From Nevskiaceae bacterium (GTDB lineage: Bacteria; Pseudomonadota; Gammaproteobacteria; Steroidobacterales; Steroidobacteraceae): 52,530 nucleotides of DNA. The translations under genes were made by a program, and so were the position numbers. Location of the stretch: assembly GCA_018883185.1 (NCBI GenBank), contig VEQP01000021.1, positions 1 to 52,530 on the forward strand, given 5' to 3'. Positions within the stretch are counted from its first letter, which is position 1. The number at the start of each line of letters is the position of its first letter. The notes beneath the pieces are model-generated. The model ran no database searches. It was given only the letters and a program-made list of their open reading frames with translations, and was not told where the DNA came from. Shown here in pieces: positions 36,272 through 44,738 of the stretch.

Positions 36272-37605
36272 CGGCGACGTTGTTGTGGTTGCGACAAGAC
36301 CTACGGCTGGCCGATCACCCCGCCTTGCAGGCCGCCCTGCAACGCGGTGACGTCATCCCGGTCTTCATCTGGTCACCTGAAGAAGAAGGCGAATGGCAGC
36401 CAGGTGCGGCCTCGCGGTGGTGGCTGCACCAGTCCCTCGCAGCGCTCGCCACTGAACTCGAGAAACGCGGCTCACGCCTCGTGCTGCGCCGCGCCACACG
36501 TAGCCTGGACGCCCTGCGCGACTTGCTCGTTGAGACCGGCGCCACCGCCGTGTACTGGGGCCGTCGATACGAGCCGCTCGTCATCGCTCGTGATGCGGAT
36601 ATCAAAAATTCGCTGCGTGCCGAGGGCATCGAAGTTCGCAGTTTCAACACCGCGCTGTTGATCGAGCCGTGGGATGTGCAGAACCTGAGCGGCAAGCCCT
36701 TTCAGGTGTTCACGCCCTACTGGCGTAAAGCCTGCACCGCGATCGACCCGCCGAAGCCTGCTGCGGCACCCTCGCGCATCGCAGCACCGGCGCGTTGGCC
36801 CCAGAGCCTCGCACTCGAGGCTCTGGGCCTCATGCCGAACATCGCCTGGTACGGTGGGATGGCCGAGGCTTGGCGTCCGGGCGAACACGGCGCAGCCGCG
36901 CTGCTGGGCTCTTTCCTCGGGGGCCCCGTCAAAGATTACGCAGAGCAGCGTAATCTGCCCGCGGTTTCAGGCACCTCGCGACTGTCGCCGCATCTGCACT
37001 TCGGCGAGATCTCGCCACGGCAGATCTGGCACGCCGCGCCCGAGTGGCGCAGTACGCAGTTCATCACCGAGATCGGCTGGCGCGAATTCGCACACCATCT
37101 GCTTTATCACTTCCCGCGCACCACCAACGCGCCGCTGAGGGCGGACTTCGAGCGCTTTCCGTGGCGCGAAGACGCTGGGGATCTGCTGGCTTGGCAGCAC
37201 GGGCGAACCGGAATCCCACTCGTCGATGCCGGCATGCGCGAATTGTGGGAAACGGGCTGGATGCACAACCGGGTACGCATGGTGGTCGCTTCTTTTCTTG
37301 TCAAAAACCTGCGCATGCACTGGCTGCATGGCGCGCGATGGTTTTGGGACACGCTGGTCGATGCGGATCTCGCGAGCAACACGCTAGGCTGGCAGTGGGC
37401 GGCGGGTTGCGGCGCCGACGCAGCACCCTACTTCCGTGTCTTCAACCCGGCGAGTCAAGCCGACAAGTTCGACCCGCAGGGCGAGTACCAGCGACGCTGG
37501 CTTGGCAGCGGATCGCGTCCGGCGCCCATCGTCGATCTGAAAGCATCGCGCGAAGCGGCTCTTGCCGCATTCAAGACGCTGCGTTCGTCATCCACTGATG
37601 AATAA
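36268..37605 (+). CDS. phrB: Deoxyribodipyrimidine photolyase (class I CPD type)
   Basis: 445 residues from ATG 36268, a little shorter than E. coli PhrB. The N-terminal antenna domain starts LLWLRQDLRLADHPAL. The C-terminal FAD domain shows GTSRLSPHLHFGEISPRQIW, WREFAHHLLYHFP, GIPLVDAGMRELWETGWMHN and WQWAAGCGADAAPYFRVFNP. These are the FAD-binding, DNA-binding and electron-path residues of light-driven cyclobutane dimer repair. Cryptochrome-type tails are absent. The gene overlaps oxyR by four bases. The 3' end runs into a tandem 14-base repeat that leads to the Dabb gene. Confidence 0.93.
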   Translation: MTATLLWLRQDLRLADHPALQAALQRGDVIPVFIWSPEEEGEWQPGAASRWWLHQSLAALATELEKRGSRLVLRRATRSLDALRDLLVETGATAVYWGRRYEPLVIARDADIKNSLRAEGIEVRSFNTALLIEPWDVQNLSGKPFQVFTPYWRKACTAIDPPKPAAAPSRIAAPARWPQSLALEALGLMPNIAWYGGMAEAWRPGEHGAAALLGSFLGGPVKDYAEQRNLPAVSGTSRLSPHLHFGEISPRQIWHAAPEWRSTQFITEIGWREFAHHLLYHFPRTTNAPLRADFERFPWREDAGDLLAWQHGRTGIPLVDAGMRELWETGWMHNRVRMVVASFLVKNLRMHWLHGARWFWDTLVDADLASNTLGWQWAAGCGADAAPYFRVFNPASQADKFDPQGEYQRRWLGSGSRPAPIVDLKASREAALAAFKTLRSSSTDE

Positions 37606-37635
37606 GCCCTGATGAACAAGCCCTGAGGAATAAGC
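37596..37635 (+). repeat. 14-base tandem repeat, three units, carrying a ribosome site
   Basis: Three successive units start with TGATGAATAAGCCC (37596-37609), TGATGAACAAGCCC (37610-37623) and TGAGGAATAAGC (37624-37635). The first spans the end of the photolyase gene (stop TAA 37603-37605). The third has GAGGAA and lies directly before the Dabb-gene ATG at 37636. The array looks like a recent duplication in the junction. Only the last copy makes a good ribosome-binding site. Confidence 0.7.
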
Positions 37636-37929
37636 ATGATCAAGCACATCGTGATGTGGCGTTTAAAGGACGAGGCTTCGAAATCGGCCGACGCGGCAAA
37701 AATCAAAGAATTGCTAGAGGGGCTCTCCGGCCACATCCCGGGCATGACGCATATCGAGGTCGGCATCAACTTCCTCGTCGATGCCAACAGCGCGGATGTC
37801 GTGCTCTACAGCGAGTTTGTGGATCGAGCGGCGCTCGATGGCTATCAGCAGCATCCGCTGCATCTGGCCGTGGTGCCGCAGGTCAAGGCGCTGGCAAGCG
37901 AGCGACGCGTCGTCGACTACCAGCGCTAA
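37636..37929 (+). CDS. Dabb (stress-responsive A/B-barrel) protein
   Basis: 97 residues from ATG 37636, with GAGGAA seven bases upstream. The single domain has the family layout: IKHIVMWRLKDEAS opening strand, a helix with IKELLEGLSGHIPGM, then IEVGINFLVDANSADVVLYSEF and LDGYQQHPLHLAVVPQVKALAS. Dabb proteins are dimeric barrels; some are stress-induced and a few are enzymes (olivetolic acid cyclase-like). It follows photolyase on the same strand. It converges on the aldo-keto reductase gene, with a four-base overlap of the ends. Confidence 0.9.
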   Translation: MIKHIVMWRLKDEASKSADAAKIKELLEGLSGHIPGMTHIEVGINFLVDANSADVVLYSEFVDRAALDGYQQHPLHLAVVPQVKALASERRVVDYQR

Positions 37930-38846
37930 ACCTGCTGCACCGTAGCGGCGATGGTGCGGCGCAGCTGCGCATCGGGCAGGGCTCCACGCCCGGCAGCGAG
38001 GTTGTCCTGCATGTTGGCCATCTTGCCGGTGGCCGGAATGACGCAGGTCACGGCCGGGTGCGAAATCACGTACTTGAGCAGCACTTGTGCCCAACTGCTG
38101 CAGCCGATGTCAGCAGCCCAGCTTGGCAGCGGCTTACCGCGCAGCTGCGCGAAGATCTTGCCGTCGTCGAAGGCGCGATTGACGATGGTGGCCACGCCAC
38201 GATCTGCGCACAGCGGCAGTAGCGTGTGCTCTGCAGCCGTCGTGGTTGCCGAGTAATTGAACTGCACGAAATCGATCGGTTCACGACGAATGATCTCGGC
38301 CAACGCTTCTTGCGAGGCCACGGTGTAGTGCGTGATGCCGATGTAGCGGATACGGCCTTCGGCCTTCCAGCGGCGCAGCGTGCGCAGATGTACCTCGAGG
38401 TCGAGCAGATTGTGCACCTGCATCAAGTCGATCTTGCGACGACGCAACAACTCGCGCGAGCGAGTCATCTGCCGAACGCCTTCCTGCTCACCGCGAGTCC
38501 ATACCTTGGTGGCCACAAAGGCCCGCTCCTGCATCGCAGGCGTGAGCAAATCGCCGAGCACCGCCTCGGCAGTCGAGTACATCGGCGAGGTGTCGATGAA
38601 GGTGCCGCCGCCGGCAAAGAACGCTTCGAGCACGGCGCTGAGTGGCGCACGTTGCTGCGGATCGACGCCCACCTCGAAAGGCCCAGACGTGCCGAGCCCG
38701 ATGACGGGGATACTCTCGCCGCTCGAGGGTATGACACGCTGCAGCAGGGTAGGTGTGGCTGCAGTTTCGGCTGCGGTGCCGGCCTTCGCTGCAAGCGCGC
38801 CGGCCAGCACACCGGCCGTCACCTCGATGAACTCACGACGCTGCAT
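37926..38846 (-). CDS. Aldo-keto reductase with Tat-like signal
   Basis: 306 residues from ATG 38846, sharing one base with the dehydrogenase stop (TGATG). The N terminus QRREFIEVTAGVLAGALAAKAG looks like a twin-arginine signal, so the enzyme may be exported with its cofactor bound. The TIM barrel shows IPVIGLGTSGP, FIDTSPMYSTAEAVLG (catalytic Asp and Tyr), FVATKVWT (catalytic Lys), IDLMQVHNLLDLEVHL, YIGITHYTV, VQFNYSATTTAAEHTLLP and the late CVIPATGKMANMQDNL phosphate-binding segment. It reduces an aldehyde or ketone with NADPH; the substrate is unknown. It is coupled to the acyl-CoA dehydrogenase gene. Confidence 0.88.
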   Translation of the reverse strand: MQRREFIEVTAGVLAGALAAKAGTAAETAATPTLLQRVIPSSGESIPVIGLGTSGPFEVGVDPQQRAPLSAVLEAFFAGGGTFIDTSPMYSTAEAVLGDLLTPAMQERAFVATKVWTRGEQEGVRQMTRSRELLRRRKIDLMQVHNLLDLEVHLRTLRRWKAEGRIRYIGITHYTVASQEALAEIIRREPIDFVQFNYSATTTAAEHTLLPLCADRGVATIVNRAFDDGKIFAQLRGKPLPSWAADIGCSSWAQVLLKYVISHPAVTCVIPATGKMANMQDNLAAGRGALPDAQLRRTIAATVQQV

Positions 38847-40630
38847 CAGAGCGCACCGACCTCGGCCTCGAGCACGCTATCTGCACCATGGCGCACCGTA
38901 TGCGCCAAGGCTGATGCCTGCGGCAGCACGTGATGCACGTAAAAGCGCGCCGAGACGAGCTTGCCTTGCAGGAAGTCGCGGTCAGTATCGCCTTGCGCGA
39001 GGCGCTGCGCAGCAATCGCCGCCGAACGCGTCAGCAACCAGGCGCCGAGCACGAGACCCGTCAAACGCAGCAACGGCACGGAGATCGCCAAGGCGTGCTC
39101 GGGACCGCGCGCAAAAGCGGGCGGGATCCGCGCGGCTGCCTCGGCAAGCCCTTCGACGGCACTCACGGTCAAATCGCGCGCCTCGCGCACCCACGCGTGG
39201 GTGGCATCGAGTTCGGCAAGTTCGCGGCGCACGTCGGCGATCAGCGCGGTCACCGCCGCACCCTGATCGCGCGCGATCTTGCGACCGACAAAATCGTTCG
39301 ACTGGATCGCCGTCGTACCCTCGTAGATCGTGGTGATGCGCACATCGCGATACGGCTGCGCGGCACCGGTCTCTTCAATGAAGCCCATGCCGCCGTGGAC
39401 CTGAATGCCGAGCGAGGTGAGTTCGATACCCACCTCGGTGCTGCAGCCCTTCACCACGGGGATCAGTAGATCACCGCGCGCTTGCGCAGCCTTACGCACC
39501 GACTCATCAGCATGCCGCGCGCCGAGATCAAGCTGATAGGCGGCGTATAGAGTGAGCGCCCGCATCGCTTCGATCTGCGACTTCATGCTGAGCAGCATGC
39601 GCTTGACGTCCGGGTGATGCGCAATCGGCGCAGGCCCGGCCAGCACCACGCCGGGCGGCTTGCCCTGCACGCGCGTACGCCCCCATTCGGCGGCCTGCTG
39701 ATAAGCACGCTCAGCCACCGCATAACCCTCGAGACCCACCGACAGTCGTGCCGCGTTCATCATCACGAACATGTATTCGAGACCGCGGTTCGCCTCACCG
39801 ACGAGATAGCCGACCGCGCCCTCCTTCTGGCCATAGGCCATGACACAGGTGGGGCTGCCGTGGATGCCGAGCTTGTGCTCGATGGAGATGCACTGCAGAT
39901 CGTTACGCTCGCCGAGCGTGCCATCGGCGTTGATCAGCACTTTCGGCACGATGAACAAGGAGATGCCCCTGACGCCCGGCGGCGCCCCATCGATGCGCGC
40001 AAGCACCATGTGGATGGTGTTCGAAGTGAAATCGTGATCGCCGTAGGTGATGAAGATTTTCTGACCGAACAACCGGTAGTGATCACCGGCAGGCTGCGCA
40101 CGCGTGCGGATGGCGGCCAGATCCGAGCCTGCCTGCGGCTCGGTGAGATTCATGGTGCCGGTCCACTCACCGCTCACCATCTTCGGCAAGTACTGTGCTT
40201 TCTGCGCCTCGGTGCCGTAGTGATCGAGCGCCTCGATCGCGCCCTGGGTGAGCATGGGGCAGAGCTTGAAGGCGAGATTCGACGCTGCCCATAACTCTTC
40301 GACGGCCGTACCCAGCACCGTGGGCACGCCTTGCCCACCGTATTCGGTGGGCGCTCGCAGACTCGCCCAGCCGCCTTCGGCGTACTGCTGATAAGCCGCC
40401 TTGAACCCCGGCGCGCCGATGACGCCCTCCGGCGTCCACCGTGCGCCTTGCCGATCGCCCGATTTGTAGAGCGGGTCGAGCACGTTCTCGGCGAACTTGC
40501 CGGCCTCCTCGAGCACGGCATCGGCGATGTCGAGCGAGTAGTCGGCGTGGGCGGGGCAGGCCTGCAAGCCGGCCTCGCCGATGAGTTCGTGCAGAACGAA
40601 ACGCAGATCCTTCAGCGGTGCGCGATACAT
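38846..40630 (-). CDS. Acyl-CoA dehydrogenase (long form, ACAD family)
   Basis: 594 residues from ATG 40630. The N-terminal helical domain has WASLRAPTEYGGQGVPTVLG. The middle barrel has MNLTEPQAGSDLAAIRTRA and FITYGDHDFTSNTIHMVLAR. The C-terminal domain has QVHGGMGFIEETGAAQPYRD followed by ITTIYEGTTAIQSNDFVGRK, which contains the catalytic Glu of YEG. The extra 110-residue C-terminal extension places it with the long forms such as DmdC/FadE-like acyl-CoA dehydrogenases. It uses FAD to desaturate an acyl-CoA in the cytoplasm. The gene is coupled to the aldo-keto reductase and lies downstream of a LysR gene on the same strand. Confidence 0.9.
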   Translation of the reverse strand: MYRAPLKDLRFVLHELIGEAGLQACPAHADYSLDIADAVLEEAGKFAENVLDPLYKSGDRQGARWTPEGVIGAPGFKAAYQQYAEGGWASLRAPTEYGGQGVPTVLGTAVEELWAASNLAFKLCPMLTQGAIEALDHYGTEAQKAQYLPKMVSGEWTGTMNLTEPQAGSDLAAIRTRAQPAGDHYRLFGQKIFITYGDHDFTSNTIHMVLARIDGAPPGVRGISLFIVPKVLINADGTLGERNDLQCISIEHKLGIHGSPTCVMAYGQKEGAVGYLVGEANRGLEYMFVMMNAARLSVGLEGYAVAERAYQQAAEWGRTRVQGKPPGVVLAGPAPIAHHPDVKRMLLSMKSQIEAMRALTLYAAYQLDLGARHADESVRKAAQARGDLLIPVVKGCSTEVGIELTSLGIQVHGGMGFIEETGAAQPYRDVRITTIYEGTTAIQSNDFVGRKIARDQGAAVTALIADVRRELAELDATHAWVREARDLTVSAVEGLAEAAARIPPAFARGPEHALAISVPLLRLTGLVLGAWLLTRSAAIAAQRLAQGDTDRDFLQGKLVSARFYVHHVLPQASALAHTVRHGADSVLEAEVGAL

Positions 40631-40680
40631 GGGTTTATTCCGAGGCGGGGGAACGTGGTGATGTTAAGCCGCCGTCGATT

Positions 40681-41601
40681 TTACCCTGCCAGCGCCGGCA
40701 CGATATGGGCGGCAAGAAAATCAACGAGCGATTTCACGCGTGCATCCTCCGCAAGTCGGGCGGGATACACCGCGCACAAGGGGGGCTGCGGAGGCAACTG
40801 CCACTCGCCGAGCACACGCTTGAGCTTGGAGGTGGCGAGGCCCTGCCGGCAGAGGAACTCCGGCAACAGGCCGACGCCGAGTCCAGCCGCCACGGCCGAG
40901 TGGAGCAAGGCGGGGTCGTTCACCGCGAGCTTCGGTCGCAGCGTGAGTTCCTCTCGCCGCAGTCCCTGGGCTAGGCGCAACACGAAACTCGCGCCGACTG
41001 TCTCCGGCGTGAGCACGTCCATGGCGAGCAAGCCTTGAGGGGTCGGCGGTGCCGGGTGCTTGCCGAGGTAGGCGGGCGATGCGCAGAGGATGGAAGGGGG
41101 TGCCCCCAAAACACGGCGGACCCACTCGCCCGAGCCGGCCTCGCCGGGCAGCGACTCCCCCGATTGCAGGATGAGTTCGTATTGCGCCACCGACGCCGGA
41201 CCGACCTCGCCGAGATCGACCTCTAGGGGAATGTCGGGAAAGCGTTCGAGGAAGCGAGGTACGAGCGGCGCCAACAACACCCGTCCGTAGGTGCTGTCGG
41301 CGAGCACCCGCAGGGCTCCGGCATGCGACTTGGCAAGCTCCGCGGCACGCTCGCGCACGGTGTCGGCGGCGGCGAGGATGGCGCGACAATGGGGGAGCAA
41401 CTGTTCGCCCGCCGGGGTCAGCGACAGCCGCCGCGTGGTGCGCTGCATGAGACGCAAACCAAGCTCGGCTTCGAGTTCGGCGATCGCCCGGCTGACCGCG
41501 GCCTTAGGCACACCGAGCGCGCGAGCAGCGGCCGAAAAGCCATTGAGGTCGATCACTTTCGCGAACACCGCCATATGGGACGGCGACCAGATTAGCGACA
41601 T
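40681..41601 (-). CDS. LysR-family transcriptional regulator
   Basis: 306 residues from ATG 41601. The N-terminal winged helix-turn-helix reads AVFAKVIDLNGFSAAARALG and PKAAVSRAIAELEAELGLRLM, the CrgA/PecT-like pattern. The effector domain starts near 90 (GALRVLADSTYGRVLLAPLV) and has a ligand cleft; the coinducer cannot be told. It lies upstream of, and on the same strand as, the acyl-CoA dehydrogenase gene, 50 bases away, so it may regulate that pair as well as itself. The region in front of it contains two nested inverted repeats. Confidence 0.9.
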   Translation of the reverse strand: MSLIWSPSHMAVFAKVIDLNGFSAAARALGVPKAAVSRAIAELEAELGLRLMQRTTRRLSLTPAGEQLLPHCRAILAAADTVRERAAELAKSHAGALRVLADSTYGRVLLAPLVPRFLERFPDIPLEVDLGEVGPASVAQYELILQSGESLPGEAGSGEWVRRVLGAPPSILCASPAYLGKHPAPPTPQGLLAMDVLTPETVGASFVLRLAQGLRREELTLRPKLAVNDPALLHSAVAAGLGVGLLPEFLCRQGLATSKLKRVLGEWQLPPQPPLCAVYPARLAEDARVKSLVDFLAAHIVPALAG

Positions 41602-41604
41602 ATA

Positions 41605-41641
41605 TGAGACTCTGGACTACACTCAGAGCCTCAGTGTCTCA
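41605..41641 (-). promoter_or_regulatory. Nested inverted repeats upstream of the LysR gene
   Basis: The 84 bases between the LysR start and the next gene contain an outer TGAGAC/GTCTCA pair (41605-41610 with 41636-41641) and an inner CTCTG/CAGAG pair separated by nine bases (41610-41614 with 41624-41628). The inner repeat is close to the T-N11-A dyad recognised by LysR regulators, and its position directly before the start suits autoregulation. No -10 box could be fixed with confidence. Confidence 0.45.
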
Positions 41642-41685
41642 CAGGTAAGTCAATATCGCCTAGCTTGACCCGAATCGCACCCCGG

Positions 41686-42090
41686 CTATGGGGTCGACTT
41701 GGCGGTCACCGGGTTCAGCGTCACGCGCACCGGATTCGGAACCAATCGCTTGGTGGCGCCCGTGGCCGCATCAACGCCGGCCCCAATGACGCCTCCGAGC
41801 AGTACATTCCCAGCCATCCCGGCAGCCCCGGCACCGGCGACTTCCGAGAGCACGTTGATACGCGCGGACTCGAAACCCGGCTTGGTGATATCGACAACGA
41901 CGTTGGTCTTGCGCTTGACCTCGAGGGCGCAAGGAGTGGTGCAGCGCAATCCGTTGCTGAGGCTGGCTTCGGCACCGCTGGGAGTCGTTTCGATCACGAG
42001 AACTTCAGTCGTACCGCGGGTGATGGTGGCGCAGCCTTGAACGAGCATCGTGGCGCCCAGCAGCAGCATCGAGACATGCATAGTTTTCAT
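41686..42090 (-). CDS. Small lipoprotein with PEGA-like segment
   Basis: 134 residues from ATG 42090, chosen because GAGGA lies eight bases upstream; the frame continues to an ATG at 42132. The lipobox is LVQGC (about Cys19). The mature part starts ATITRGTTEVLVIETTPSGAEASLSNGLRCTT, in which VIETTPSGAEASL is the PEGA-domain type of surface motif. A small disulfide (CTTPC) lies between. The C-terminal half contains a Gly/Ala-rich hydrophobic stretch (AGAGAAGMAGNVLLGGVIGAG) that could be a membrane or oligomerisation helix. The envelope role is unknown. Confidence 0.75.
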   Translation of the reverse strand: MKTMHVSMLLLGATMLVQGCATITRGTTEVLVIETTPSGAEASLSNGLRCTTPCALEVKRKTNVVVDITKPGFESARINVLSEVAGAGAAGMAGNVLLGGVIGAGVDAATGATKRLVPNPVRVTLNPVTAKSTP

Positions 42091-42235
42091 GGAGATTTTC
42101 CTCATTGAAGCTGACGAGGGGGATGGAATCACGCAGTCGGGTCAGATATTGACGCCGCACTAATTGACACGGACTTGGCCGCACGAAGACGATGCTTGTG
42201 GGCCGCACCGCTCCCTCGTCAAACTGGCCGGGCAC

Positions 42236-42769
42236 ATGGACTCCGCCACACCATTGCGCAGCGAAACCCGCATCCTGTTCGTCTGCATGGGCAACATCTG
42301 TCGCTCGCCGTCAGCCGAGGCGGTGCTGCGCGAACTGGCGCGCCGCGAGTTCCCGCAGTTGCGGCTGGTTATCGACTCGGCTGGTACCCATGGCTATCAC
42401 GTGGGTGACGCACCCGACCCGCGTTCGATCGCTGCGGGGCGTGCGCGCGGCTATGACCTGGCGCCGCTGCGGGCTCGTCAAGTCGACGAGGCGGACTTCA
42501 GCCGCTTCGATTGGCTGCTGGCCATGGACGAGGCGAATCTGGCGAGGCTACGGCAGCTCGCACCGGCGGGTGCGGCCGGGCAGGCGAGACTCTTTCTCGA
42601 GTTTGCGAGCGAGAGCCTGCGCTCCGAGGTCCCGGACCCGTACTACGGCGGGGCGGCCGACTTCGAGCTCGTGCTCGATCTGCTGGAAAGCGCCTCGCGG
42701 CGCATGCTGCGGCAGCTCAATTCCGCCGCGGCAGCAGCTGCAACTCGCGACGCCGGTAATCGAGGATGA
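42236..42769 (+). CDS. Low-molecular-weight protein-tyrosine phosphatase
   Basis: 177 residues from ATG 42236. The phosphate loop is CMGNICRS (Cys17, Arg23), and the general-acid loop is PDPYYGG near residue 142. Typical DSAGTHGYHVGDAPDPRS and LAMDEANLARL segments lie between. The protein dephosphorylates phosphotyrosine in bacterial tyrosine kinases or capsule proteins. The gene's last 53 bases overlap the end of the convergent protease gene, and the C-terminal Ala/Arg tail is not conserved. No tyrosine kinase gene is adjacent. Confidence 0.9.
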   Translation: MDSATPLRSETRILFVCMGNICRSPSAEAVLRELARREFPQLRLVIDSAGTHGYHVGDAPDPRSIAAGRARGYDLAPLRARQVDEADFSRFDWLLAMDEANLARLRQLAPAGAAGQARLFLEFASESLRSEVPDPYYGGAADFELVLDLLESASRRMLRQLNSAAAAAATRDAGNRG

Positions 42770-43658
42770 ACGTGTCCAGCACGCCGATGACGTCCATGCC
42801 GATCAGCATGGCGGGCTCATCGAGCATCCGCCAATGCTCGAAGATGTGCAGGTCGACGAAGTTGACCCGGGCATGGCTGATCTGCACATTACCGAGCCGT
42901 ACGGTGGGCACGGCCGCACTCTGACCTTCCTGCACGTCGCCGGTCACGCCGATCACCCCCTCATCACGCAGCTCGATGGCTCGCCGCCGCGCCGCGGCGA
43001 GCGCCACGCGCAGCGCAACATTACCGATGGTCTGCTGCGCGCCCGTGTCGATGATCGCCTTGACCTTGACCGGGCCGATCCACGCCTCGACCCACGGCAC
43101 TTGCCGAGCCGCGAACTTCACCGGGATCGTAGAAAAGCCCAACGGCGCGGGCTGATTGCGCGAGCGGGTGATTTCGATGCGGTCCTTGCGGAACTCCACA
43201 TAAATTCGACGATCGCTCAACAGCCGCGTGGCGAGCACACCGTCAGCGCCACCGAAGGCATCATCCACCAAGATGATGCGCTGGTTTTCGACCAGAAAGT
43301 CACCGATCTCGAGTTGCTTCACCTCGACCTGAGGCACCAACGAGGCACCCGTCGTGCCACGCAACTGCACCTGCCGCGCGCGATCGAGTCGCAGACCGAG
43401 CAGCGTCGCTGCATCGCGGGTCAGGGCCACCGTCGTGGCACCGGTGTCGAGCACCAGGCGAAGTGGACCTTGCCCCTCGATGAAAACCGGCGCCCAAATG
43501 CGGCCGATCCGGTCGCGCAGCGTCGGCGCGACGTACTTTGGTTCCGGTGCCGTGACGAGAACCTCGGCCACCGGCGGTGCGATGCTCTCCGCACCACCCG
43601 CAACCACGACCGACGGCAGCAGCGTGGCGACGAGCCGTGCAAGTCGCGGCGAGCGCAT
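42717..43658 (-). CDS. Retropepsin-like aspartyl protease, two DTG motifs
   Basis: 313 residues from ATG 43658. A signal peptide (about 1-22) is likely. Two copies of the retropepsin active-site motif occur in one chain: LVLDTGATTVALT at about 70 and AIIDTGAQQTIGN at about 190. Each is followed by the usual hydrophobic-Gly strand (VDDAFGGADGVLATRLL and DEPAMLIGMDVIGVLD). The duplicated lobes resemble a single-chain pepsin-like dimer, built here from two retropepsin halves. It is probably periplasmic. The start shares one base with the stop of the RidA-like gene (TGATG), so they are co-translated. Confidence 0.85.
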   Translation of the reverse strand: MRSPRLARLVATLLPSVVVAGGAESIAPPVAEVLVTAPEPKYVAPTLRDRIGRIWAPVFIEGQGPLRLVLDTGATTVALTRDAATLLGLRLDRARQVQLRGTTGASLVPQVEVKQLEIGDFLVENQRIILVDDAFGGADGVLATRLLSDRRIYVEFRKDRIEITRSRNQPAPLGFSTIPVKFAARQVPWVEAWIGPVKVKAIIDTGAQQTIGNVALRVALAAARRRAIELRDEGVIGVTGDVQEGQSAAVPTVRLGNVQISHARVNFVDLHIFEHWRMLDEPAMLIGMDVIGVLDTFILDYRRRELQLLPRRN

Positions 43659-44002
43659 CACGCCAGAGCGATGATTTGGATCTCCACTTTGTAATCGGGC
43701 GTGGCCAGGCGCGCCTCGACGGTCGCGCGTGCCGGTTTGGCCTCGGGGTGGACCCACGCATCCCACACGCTGTTCATCGCCGCGAAGTTCGCCATGTCGG
43801 CGAGGTACACCGTGGCGCTCAGGATCTTCGCTTTGCTGCTGCCCGCCCGCTCGAGCAGCCGATCGATTTCCGCAAGAATCTGTCGCGTCTGCTCATCGAC
43901 CCCGCACGCGGGATGGGCGGCGACCTGCCCGGCGAGAAATACAAAGCCATTGGCAACCACCGCCTGTGACATGCGTTTGCCGGGTTCGATGCGGGTGATC
44001 AT
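43658..44002 (-). CDS. Rid-family protein (RidA-like)
   Basis: 114 residues from ATG 44002, behind AGGAG. The trimeric Rid fold is recognisable from MSQAVVANGFVFLAGQVAAHP, QTRQILAEIDRLLERAGSS, KAKILSATVYLADMANFAAMNSVW and the late PARATVEARLATPDYKVEIQ, with the conserved Arg (PARATVE). Rid proteins hydrolyse reactive enamine or imine intermediates. This one lacks the classical N-terminal RidA beginning and probably belongs to a Rid2-7 type. It is coupled to the aspartyl protease gene. Confidence 0.88.
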   Translation of the reverse strand: MITRIEPGKRMSQAVVANGFVFLAGQVAAHPACGVDEQTRQILAEIDRLLERAGSSKAKILSATVYLADMANFAAMNSVWDAWVHPEAKPARATVEARLATPDYKVEIQIIALA

Positions 44003-44087
44003 TTGCGTCTCCTGAGCCGACGAGGGGGATTCAGGATGCAAGATTATCAGTGAACGACGGGCTGCAGTCGGACCAGCGGGAGAGGGC

Positions 44088-44549
44088 TTACCAACCCAGC
44101 CAAGATCTGACCGCAGGCAAAATGCCGAGCAGGACCACCATCAAGGCACCGAGTTGGATGAGCAGCCGGTTTTGCAGCGCGTGCATCTCGGCGCGGAGTC
44201 CGGCGGAATCGGCCTTCATTTCGGCTCGAACTGCGGCGAACTCGGCTTTCATATCCGCACGAAGGCCGGCGGACTCGGCCTTCATTTCGGCTCGAACTGC
44301 AGCAAACTCGGCCTTCATCTCGTTGCGGACAGCAGCGAACTCCGCCTTCATCTCGTTACGGACGGCGGCAAACTCGGCCTTCATTCCGTTGTGTGACGCG
44401 GCGCTATCTGCCCGAATCAGAGCAATGTCTGATTTGTTGGCGAATTCGTTGGTCATCTTTTTTTCAAGAGCATCGACGACCTCTCGGGCCTGATCCGTAG
44501 GTACGTTGATACTGGTGAGCGCGACATAGAGCGAGTTGGCGAGTGACAT
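44088..44549 (-). CDS. Hendecad coiled-coil membrane protein, copy 1
   Basis: 153 residues from ATG 44549 with a strong GGAGGT site. It opens with an N-terminal helix (SLYVALTSINVPTDQAREVVDALEKKM) as in the DUF1640/CCDC90 group. From about residue 56 come six near-identical 11-residue units of the type AAVRNEMKAEF, alternating with AGLRADMKAEF, which form a right-handed, 11-residue-period coiled coil. The C terminus has a membrane helix (QLGALMVVLLGILPAV). Two relatives, at 46917 and 49874, share the same ending and the motif QA(H/R)xVVDALE. The function is unknown; in this region it lies next to a WYL regulator. Confidence 0.75.
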   Translation of the reverse strand: MSLANSLYVALTSINVPTDQAREVVDALEKKMTNEFANKSDIALIRADSAASHNGMKAEFAAVRNEMKAEFAAVRNEMKAEFAAVRAEMKAESAGLRADMKAEFAAVRAEMKADSAGLRAEMHALQNRLLIQLGALMVVLLGILPAVRSWLGW

Positions 44550-44738
44550 GGCACCTCCGGGTAATCTCAGCGACGGCAGCGCCGGACCGGGAGAAGGACA
44601 GTGGATGTAACTCGCTATTTTCCGTAATTAAGTCTCACCCTACGTAATATTGCGTCACGATGCATTGCGCAAATCTGCAGGTTTCGTGCAGATTCGCATC
44701 GCAGTTGCAGCAGGGACGAGGCGCGAGGGCACTCCGAG

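Noticed and set aside
42100..44040. Similar GACGAGGGGGAT strings before two minus-strand genes (near 42111 and 44018) as a shared regulatory element
   Set aside because: Only about 12 bases are shared and neither copy has symmetry; chance in GC-rich DNA is likely.
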